Assembly (NCBI GenBank): GCA_036404435.1 | Contig: DASWZN010000032.1 | Span: 124,001-188,000 of the forward strand | Direction: 5' to 3' | Length of the DNA: 64,000 bases | Source of the DNA: DASWZN01 sp036404435 | GTDB taxonomy: Bacteria; Acidobacteriota; Terriglobia; Bryobacterales; Bryobacteraceae | Shown here: positions 59,062-64,000 of the stretch, piece after piece | How positions within the stretch are numbered: position 1 is the stretch's first letter | Layout: the number at the start of each line of letters is the position of its first letter | Made by a program: the position numbers and the translations under genes | Notes under the pieces: model-generated | Databases searched by the model: none | Seen by the model: the letters and a program-made list of their open reading frames with translations, nothing else | Told to the model about the DNA's origin: nothing

Positions 59062-60189
59062 CTACATCGCCCGCGTGAGCAGCTCGCCCATCTCCTCCGC
59101 CGTGAGCGCGATCGGATTGCCCTTCATGCTGCTGGCGCGCGCGGCCTTCTCGACCAGCGCCGGCACGTCCTCGCCACGCACGCCGTAGGTTGAGAGCGGC
59201 GGAATTCCGAGTTCCCGGCAGAGCTGGCCCACCCATGCGGCGCCGTCTTCGGCGGACGCTTCGGCGCTGCCGGTGAGCGTGCGCGCAACCGCAGTGTAGC
59301 GCCCGAGCGCATCACTCGCGGCCTCGCGGGCGCGCAGGGCGCGGATGTTGATTTCCATCGCTTGCGGCAGCAGGGCCGCGCAAACGGCTCCGTGCGGGGC
59401 GGGGAACATGCCGCCCACGGGCGCGGCGAATCCGTGAACCGCGCCGAGTCCCGCGTTGGCGAGCGCCAGTCCTCCGAACAGGCTGGCCAGCGCCATGTCG
59501 CTCCGCGCCTTGCGGTCGCCTCCATCGCGACACGCGCGCGCGAGCGCCCCGGCGGCTCGCCGCATGCCCTGGAGGCAGAGCGCGTCCGTCATCGGATTCG
59601 CGCGTGCCGAAACGTAGGGCTCGATAAGTTGCGTGAGTGCGTCGAGACCGGTCGAGGCGGTGATCGCTGGCGGCAGCCCGTAGGTCAGTTCGGGATCGAT
59701 CACCGCCAGCCGTGGCAGCATGAACGGGCTGCGCAGGCTCGCCTTCACGCGGTGCTCGCGCGAGGCCAGCACGGCGTTACGCGTCACCTCGGACCCCGTG
59801 CCCGCCGTAGTCGGAATGGCGATGAACGGAACCGAAGGCCTTGTGAGCGGCTGCGCCTTTCCGATGACTTCGAGGTAGTCGAGCACGTCGCCGCCGTTGG
59901 AGGCCAGGGCCGCGATGGCCTTGCCGGCGTCGATGGCGCTCCCGCCGCCGATGGCGACCACCACATCAGAGCGCGCCGCGCGGGCAGTTTCGACGCCGCG
60001 CCGCACCATGTCGATCGAAGGCTCGCCCTCGACCGCGAACGTTGCCGCCGCCGGGAGCGCCACGCGTTCGGGCGAGCGGCCCGTGACGAGCAGCGCCCGA
60101 GCCCCCAGTTCCCGCGCGGCCGCCGGAACCTCGGCCAGCGCGCCCTCCCCGAAAACGATGCGCGTCGCGGTGGCGAACTCGAAGCGCAT
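59062..60189 (-). CDS. Iron-containing (group III) alcohol dehydrogenase
   Basis: A 375-residue NAD(P)-dependent Fe-ADH. Nucleotide-binding GGGSAIDAGKAIAAL, the family-typical IPTTAGTGSEVTRNAV, GLDALTQLIEPYVSA and the metal-site His segment LGAVHGFAAPVGGMFPAPHG are visible. Group III members reduce or oxidise short aldehydes/alcohols, lactaldehyde, butanol or maleylacetate; the substrate is not readable. The start of the ABM monooxygenase gene is on the same strand 300 bp upstream, ending 2 bp before this gene's ATG, so the two form an operon. Confidence 0.9.
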   Translation of the reverse strand: MRFEFATATRIVFGEGALAEVPAAARELGARALLVTGRSPERVALPAAATFAVEGEPSIDMVRRGVETARAARSDVVVAIGGGSAIDAGKAIAALASNGGDVLDYLEVIGKAQPLTRPSVPFIAIPTTAGTGSEVTRNAVLASREHRVKASLRSPFMLPRLAVIDPELTYGLPPAITASTGLDALTQLIEPYVSARANPMTDALCLQGMRRAAGALARACRDGGDRKARSDMALASLFGGLALANAGLGAVHGFAAPVGGMFPAPHGAVCAALLPQAMEINIRALRAREAASDALGRYTAVARTLTGSAEASAEDGAAWVGQLCRELGIPPLSTYGVRGEDVPALVEKAARASSMKGNPIALTAEEMGELLTRAM

Positions 60190-60190
60190 C

Positions 60191-60496
60191 CTACCAATCC
60201 TGCTCGGCCGGGAAGACGGCCGCGTACTTCACGCTGGTGCGCTGCTCGGCCATCATCGGCGTCACCGCGTCCCGCCACGCCGCGTAGTGCGCGGTTTCCT
60301 TGTGCGCGACGGTCGCTTCGACCGTCCGGTAAACCTCGATCAGCACGAAACGCGTGGGGTCATCGGCCTGCTGGATGGCGTCGAAGCGCAGGATGCCCGG
60401 CTCGAGCACGCTGTTGCGCGCGTTCTCGGCGGTGGCCACCCTGAAAGCCTCGACGAACTCCGGCTTGACGTGTGCGTGTACGTGAACAATCAGCAT
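60191..60496 (-). CDS. Antibiotic-biosynthesis-monooxygenase (ABM) domain protein
   Basis: A 101-residue dimeric alpha/beta-barrel type protein, MLIVHVHAHVKPEFVEAFR..., with ENARNSVLEPGILRFDAIQQ and FVLIEVYRTVEATVAHKETA as typical YgiN-like signatures. Members are cofactor-free quinol monooxygenases or related small oxygenases. It is followed directly by the Fe-alcohol dehydrogenase gene, suggesting joint handling of a small carbonyl or quinone compound. A truncated, diverged copy lies at 61943-62157. Confidence 0.85.
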   Translation of the reverse strand: MLIVHVHAHVKPEFVEAFRVATAENARNSVLEPGILRFDAIQQADDPTRFVLIEVYRTVEATVAHKETAHYAAWRDAVTPMMAEQRTSVKYAAVFPAEQDW

Positions 60497-60533
60497 CTCG
60501 GCTCGATCATAGCGCAGGCGACTGTGCTAGACT

Positions 60534-60543
60534 GGCTCCCCGA
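60534..60543 (+). promoter_or_regulatory. Putative extended -10 for the 60556 gene
   Basis: TGTGCTAGACT contains TGCTAGACT, an extended -10 form. An AAAGGGA ribosome-binding site follows, 6-7 bp before the ATG at 60556. Confidence 0.4.
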
Positions 60544-60555
60544 AAGGGAACGCAC

Positions 60556-61014
60556 ATGCGGAACTGGTTGTGGCTTCTATCGGGTTGCGCGCTGATACTC
60601 GTACCGGGAATTCTCAAGGCCGGCGAAGGCTTCGACGGCAAATGGATGACGACCATGACATGTCCTCCCAAGGGAAGCACCGAGGGCTATACCTGGCATC
60701 TGTCCAGCGTCATCGCCAACGGGAACTTCAGGGGAGAGCACGGCACGGCGGGCGAACCCGGATATCTCCTGCTCGAAGGCAAGATCGGCAAGGACGGCAG
60801 CGCGAAGTTGTCCGCGACGGGCATCGTCTACTCGCGCCAATATGCCCGGGGAGTCCTGGCCCACAAGGGCGAGGAGTACAGCTACGAAGTAAAGGCTCAG
60901 TTCAAAGAGATCGAAGGCACCGGCACAAGGAACCAGGGCCTGGGCATCGTCGGCCGCGCCTGCACGTTCGATTTCGTGAAGCAGACGGACCCGAGCCCGG
61001 CCGCCGGGCAGTAA
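60556..61014 (+). CDS. Small secreted protein of unknown function
   Basis: A 152-residue protein with signal peptide MRNWLWLLSGCALILVPGIL ending near LKAGEG. The mature part begins FDGKWMTTMTCPPKG and is strand-rich (GYTWHLSSVIANGNFRGEHG; LLLEGKIGKDGSAKLSATG), with two Cys residues that could form a disulfide. It resembles small periplasmic proteins of the 'FDGxW' type found in many soil bacteria. GTG/ATG alternatives upstream are rejected in favour of the ATG with AAAGGGA. Divergent from the ABM gene. Confidence 0.7.
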   Translation: MRNWLWLLSGCALILVPGILKAGEGFDGKWMTTMTCPPKGSTEGYTWHLSSVIANGNFRGEHGTAGEPGYLLLEGKIGKDGSAKLSATGIVYSRQYARGVLAHKGEEYSYEVKAQFKEIEGTGTRNQGLGIVGRACTFDFVKQTDPSPAAGQ

Positions 61015-61098
61015 AGAGCGTTGGGTTGGGGAGACGCGATTGTGGCCACGATTTAGGCTCGGCTCGATAATAGCTCAAGTCCGCGGGCCGTTCCGCGT

Positions 61099-61419
61099 TC
61101 AGGCGGCTTGTTCGCGATTCTGCCCTGGATCGGACGTCTCGTTCTTGAGGGGCTTGTAGTAAAGCCAGCGCAGCAAAACGTACCAGACCAGCAGGAGCGA
61201 AATAGATCTCACCAACTCGGCCAGCGCGTCCACTAACGAGAAGCCCGCCGGGCCAGCGGTGGAGCGCGTGAGTTCGCGATATTCGCTTCGCACGATCCAG
61301 CCTGTAAGGGGTGCGGCAAATACATTCGCAAAGTGCACAACGCCTTGCGCAAATAGCCAGCCGAGGGCGACAGCGCCGACAAAGCTCTCGACGATAGCCC
61401 GTTTCAGCCGCTTAATCAT
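61099..61419 (-). CDS. Membrane protein of unknown function (second of a pair)
   Basis: A 106-residue protein with two hydrophobic segments (about 10-40, VGAVALGWLFAQGVVHFANV, and 68-88, LVRSISLLLVWYVLLRWLYY) and charged ends (MIKRLKRAIVE; KPLKNETSDPGQNREQAA). GAGGAGGAACC precedes the ATG at 61419. Its start overlaps the upstream membrane-protein gene by 8 bp, so the two are probably subunits of one complex. No family is recognised. Confidence 0.65.
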   Translation of the reverse strand: MIKRLKRAIVESFVGAVALGWLFAQGVVHFANVFAAPLTGWIVRSEYRELTRSTAGPAGFSLVDALAELVRSISLLLVWYVLLRWLYYKPLKNETSDPGQNREQAA

Positions 61420-61738
61420 GGTTCCTCCTCGTTCCTCTGGTGCCGTATCCGCCCAAGCTGCGGAGCGGCCCCACGCCATACACCCAGTGGGACAGGAGCC
61501 AGGCTGCGGCAAGGCTGATAAGGGCATCGAGAAGATACAAGAGCGTCTTGACCAATAAAAGACGGTCCGCGACAGTGAGTCTGATGGAGAAGTAGGGAAC
61601 ACCAAGGATCGCCAGGGCAGTTATCAGGAATCCGGCGAGCGCCCGGAATCCCGAGTCGAGCGACCACAGGAGAAGCACCGCGATGGCAACGGCTGAGACG
61701 TGGGAGTCAGCCAGGATTCTGCGAAGAGAGTGTTTCAC
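61412..61738 (-). CDS. Membrane protein of unknown function (first of a pair)
   Basis: A 108-residue protein from a GTG start, with three hydrophobic stretches (about 14-29, 32-50 and 60-88). It begins MKHSLRRILADSHVSAVAIA and ends in a basic tail. It overlaps the next membrane-protein gene by 8 bp. The start is only weakly supported. The region just upstream is the duplication scar at 61767-62157, so the promoter may have been created or moved by that event. Confidence 0.6.
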   Translation of the reverse strand: MKHSLRRILADSHVSAVAIAVLLLWSLDSGFRALAGFLITALAILGVPYFSIRLTVADRLLLVKTLLYLLDALISLAAAWLLSHWVYGVGPLRSLGGYGTRGTRRNHD

Positions 61739-61766
61739 GAAATGGGGCTCTCATTCCGGTTGAGTC

Positions 61767-61942
61767 TACCACCCCACCGGCTTCCCTTTATTCTGCTCGT
61801 CCAGCCACTTCTGCAACGGCGCGAAGTAATCCCGGATCGCCGTGGCGTCCATCTCGCGCTGGCCGGTGAGGGCTTCGAGCGCGTCCGGCCACGGCCGGCT
61901 CTGCCCCATCTCGAGCATCGCCGCGAAGCGGCGGCCCGCCTG
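61767..61942 (-). pseudogene. 3' fragment of an M2-peptidase gene (duplicate)
   Basis: About 175 bp match the 3' end of the M2 peptidase gene at 62763-62936 with scattered mostly silent differences. The fragment keeps the same last residues (EQNKGKPVGW then stop; the intact gene has EQNRGKPVGW). It is cut off on its 5' side at about 61942 and joined to the ABM fragment out of frame. Confidence 0.85.
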
Positions 61943-62157
61943 GCGTAGTGCGCCGTCTCCTTGTGCGCGGCGGTGGCCTCGACGGTCCGGTAGACCTCGA
62001 TCAGGACGAAACGTGACGGTTCGTCGGCCTGCTGGATGACGTCGAACCGCAAGATGCCCGGTTCCAGCACGCTATTGCGCGCGTTCTCGGCCGTGGCCGT
62101 CCTGAAGGCCTCGACGAACTCCGGCTTGACGTGTGCGTGTACGTGGACAATCAGCAC
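61943..62157 (-). pseudogene. 5' fragment of an ABM monooxygenase gene (duplicate)
   Basis: The first 71-72 codons match the intact ABM gene at 60191-60496 closely, up to KETAHYA, with about 30 bp of homologous upstream sequence. The frame then enters the M2-peptidase fragment in the wrong frame, giving an Arg-rich nonsense tail. It is a truncated gene, although the frame stays open to 61735. Confidence 0.85.
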
Positions 62158-62198
62158 GTCGGCTCGATGATGACGCAGGCGCGATGCAACGGAATCGA

Positions 62199-62645
62199 TC
62201 AGGCTCCCCAGCTAAGCTGATCAATCACATTCTCGACGCGGGCGCGCCGAAAGTACCTAAACTCGTTGGTAGCCTTCATCCTCTTCCCTTGCAGGTTGTA
62301 TTTCGGTACCTCACCGAACTTGCCGCGGAAACACAACAGCAAAGCTCGCTCGAGCTCCCTCCACGTTTCGACGTGCTTACGGGGCCTGCACGTGAGGACC
62401 TTCGCGTGAACCCTACGGACGCCATGCAGGCGGAGAATTTTGTCCGCTTTGAGCGCTAGGCTCTGGGCAATCCGTTCGGCTCCCTTCTCTGTGGTCCCGA
62501 CGTACGCGATCTTCGATGTTCCCTTCTTGTACTTAAGTCGCTTGTCCGCAACCAGGACGTACACGAGCTTGTTCTTCCCAATCGTTACGCGAGTCGCCTG
62601 GAATGCCTCATCACGCTTAAGCGATATTGTTAGCTTTCGGAGCAT
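62199..62645 (-). CDS. GIY-YIG-like nuclease-fold protein, tentative
   Basis: A 148-residue basic protein. The stretch KLVYVLVADKRL then SKIAYVGTTEKGAERIAQSL has the Y-V-L...Y-V-G spacing of GIY-YIG endonuclease-like domains, and ETWRELERALLLCFRGKFGE provides the acidic residue and Lys/Phe pattern expected downstream. GGGAGGAAG precedes the ATG at 62645. Third-position GC and overall GC are lower than in neighbours, and the flanks are AT-rich with a tandem repeat (62697-62734), suggesting recent acquisition. It sits between the M2-peptidase gene and its duplicated fragment. Function could be DNA repair or defence. Confidence 0.55.
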   Translation of the reverse strand: MLRKLTISLKRDEAFQATRVTIGKNKLVYVLVADKRLKYKKGTSKIAYVGTTEKGAERIAQSLALKADKILRLHGVRRVHAKVLTCRPRKHVETWRELERALLLCFRGKFGEVPKYNLQGKRMKATNEFRYFRRARVENVIDQLSWGA

Positions 62646-62696
62646 ATTCTTCCTCCCTCGGGACGAGCTTAATAGAGCCGATTTACCTCTTTCAAG

Positions 62697-62734
62697 GTTG
62701 GTTCTCCGTTTTTGGTTGGTTCTCCGTTTTCAAC
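62697..62734. repeat. Tandem 18-bp repeat GGTTGGTTCTCCGTTTT
   Basis: Two adjacent near-identical units lie between the GIY-YIG-like gene and the M2-peptidase 3' end. The AT-rich composition differs from the surrounding genome. Confidence 0.65.
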
Positions 62735-62760
62735 TCGCCACGGAAGACGTTAGACGGCGC

Positions 62761-64000
62761 CTACCACCCCACCGGCTTCCCCCGATTCTGCTCGTCCAGC
62801 CACTTCTGCAACGGCGCGAAGTAATCCCGGATCGCCGTGGCGTCCATCTCGCGCTGGCCCGTGAGGGCCTCCAGCGCGTCCGGCCACGGCCGGCTCTGCC
62901 CCATCTCGAGCATCGCCGCGAAGCGCCGGCCGGCCTCCGCGTTCTGATACACCGAGCAGCGGTTGAGCGGGCTCTTGCAGCCCGCAATCTGTGCCAGCGC
63001 GCGGTGGAACTGGAACTGGAGAATGTCCGCCAGGAAGTAACGCGCGTAGGGAACGTTGGCCGCGACGTGATACTTGGCGGCGGGATCGAAATCCGCTTCG
63101 CTGCGCGCGACCGGCGCGTCGATGCCCTGGTATTTCCGGCGCAGCTCCCACCACGTCTGGTTGTACTTCTCCGGCGGAATCTGGCCCGAGAACACCTTCC
63201 AGCGCCACTGGTCGATCATCAGCCCGAAAGGCAGGAAGGCGATTTTCTCGAGCGCCTTCTGCATGAGCAGGCCGATGTCCTTGGACGGATCGGGCGCCTC
63301 CTTGAGCAGGCCCAGCTTCACCAGGTACTCGGGCGTGACCGAGAGCGCGATGGTGTCGCCGATGGCCTCGTGGAAGCCGTCGTTGGCGCTGTCGCGGAAC
63401 AGGAAGGGCTGCCGGTCATACGCGCGCTGGTAGAAGTTGTGGCCCAGCTCGTGGTGAACGGTGACGAAATCCTCGGCCGTGATGTCGATGCACATCTTGA
63501 GCCGCACGTCCTCCACGTAATCGATGTCCCAGGCGCTGGCGTGGCAGACCACCTCGCGGTCGCGCGGCTTGACGAACAGCGACCGCTCCCAGAACGTCTG
63601 GGGAAGTGGCGCGAATCCCAGCGAGGTGAAGAACCCCTCGCCGTAGCGGACCATCTGCAGAGGATCGGTCTTGCGATCTTTCAGAATCTGGGTGAGGTCG
63701 TAGCCGGGATCGGCATCCTTGGGCGCCACCAGCGGGTAGATGTTGTTCCACTCCTGTCCCCACATGTTGCCGAGCAGGTGCGCCGGAATGGGCCCGCTGG
63801 CGGGAACGATGTCGCCGTACTTCTCGCGCAGCCGGCTCCGCACGTAAGCGTGCAGCGAGACGTAGAGCGGCCGCACCTGCTCCCACAGCCGATCCAGCTC
63901 CTGGGCGAACGCGTCGGGCGGCATGTCGTATTTCGAGCGCCACATGGCGCCCATATCGGCGAAGCCCAGCTCGCTCGCGCCCTTGTTGCCGAGCTCGACG
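62761..64000 (-). CDS. M2-family peptidyl-dipeptidase (ACE-like), 5' end outside window
   Basis: The frame is open through base 64000, so the N-terminal part is missing. The visible 413 residues carry the zinc-binding HELGH (VHHELGHNFYQ), the third-ligand Glu region HEAIGDTIALS, the ACE-typical WDIDYVEDVRLKMC, PLVAPKDADPGYDLT and the C-terminal FQFHRALAQIAGCKSPLNRC with its Cys pair. M2 enzymes release dipeptides from peptide C-termini and are usually secreted; the signal peptide cannot be checked here. Its 3' end has been duplicated at 61767-61942. Confidence 0.92.
   Translation of the reverse strand, partial: VELGNKGASELGFADMGAMWRSKYDMPPDAFAQELDRLWEQVRPLYVSLHAYVRSRLREKYGDIVPASGPIPAHLLGNMWGQEWNNIYPLVAPKDADPGYDLTQILKDRKTDPLQMVRYGEGFFTSLGFAPLPQTFWERSLFVKPRDREVVCHASAWDIDYVEDVRLKMCIDITAEDFVTVHHELGHNFYQRAYDRQPFLFRDSANDGFHEAIGDTIALSVTPEYLVKLGLLKEAPDPSKDIGLLMQKALEKIAFLPFGLMIDQWRWKVFSGQIPPEKYNQTWWELRRKYQGIDAPVARSEADFDPAAKYHVAANVPYARYFLADILQFQFHRALAQIAGCKSPLNRCSVYQNAEAGRRFAAMLEMGQSRPWPDALEALTGQREMDATAIRDYFAPLQKWLDEQNRGKPVGW

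Noticed and set aside
61735..62157. 140-codon open frame beginning like an ABM monooxygenase
   Set aside because: Only the first 72 codons are ABM; the rest is the M2-peptidase 3' end read out of frame (Arg-rich). Treated as two pseudogene fragments.
1..64000. CRISPR array, tRNA, rRNA, insertion sequence or prophage
   Set aside because: No evenly spaced direct repeats with spacers, no cloverleaf or rRNA-like stretch, and no transposase, integrase or phage structural motif was recognised on reading both strands. A tRNA scan would be needed to be certain.

Overview
This 64 kb window is GC-rich, densely packed bacterial chromosome. It most resembles an Acidobacteriota genome of the Bryobacterales/Solibacter type. 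The inference rests on two proteins with the von Willebrand A architecture typical of acidobacteria, a very large Oar-like TonB-dependent receptor with an N-terminal carboxypeptidase-regulatory-like domain, ECF sigma factors tied to surface proteins, and many short palindromic intergenic repeats. No rRNA, tRNA, CRISPR array, transposase or phage gene was recognised.

Layout. 1-7.2 kb: the 3' part of a GH78-type rhamnosidase, fabG, a UbiD-family decarboxylase, a VapBC-type toxin-antitoxin pair and a three-gene ABC exporter (ATPase plus two ABC-2 permeases). 7.2-13.2 kb: a TPR protein, a poorly coding accessory stretch with small ORFs and a perfect palindrome, and a PAS-rich hybrid histidine kinase. 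13.3-20 kb: a 2-oxoacid:ferredoxin oxidoreductase pair, two polytopic glycosyltransferase-like membrane proteins and a secreted or outer-membrane protein. 20-27.1 kb: a complete-looking his operon (hisI-G-D-C-HAD-B-H-F-A, without hisE). It is preceded by a His/Pro leader peptide and a textbook intrinsic terminator, which together form a probable attenuator. 27.1-36.4 kb: a small unknown protein and an MdtABC-like RND efflux operon (adaptor, two pumps, outer-membrane factor). 36.6-46 kb: a cell-surface block holding the Oar-like receptor, a VWA protein, a sigma-54 activator with a degenerate receiver, a sortase, and a second VWA protein whose signal peptide is out of frame at a pentanucleotide repeat. 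46-50.5 kb: a secreted TPR-CHAT protease-like protein, an ECF sigma factor and a zinc-finger transmembrane anti-sigma factor, preceded by a repeat-rich leader with a possible 14-residue ORF. 50.5-64 kb: mostly housekeeping (ACT-domain protein, KdsC-like phosphatase, gnd, NmrA-like, heme A synthase, 3-hydroxyisobutyrate-dehydrogenase-like enzyme, uvrB, Fe-alcohol dehydrogenase, ABM monooxygenase). It ends with a chimeric duplication scar and a partial M2 (ACE-like) dipeptidyl carboxypeptidase.

The best candidates for something new are the TPR-CHAT / ECF sigma / anti-sigma module at 46.1-50.5 kb, the adjoining VWA-sortase block with a possible slippage switch, and the his leader. Everything here comes from reading the sequence and from recalled family knowledge. 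No database search was run.
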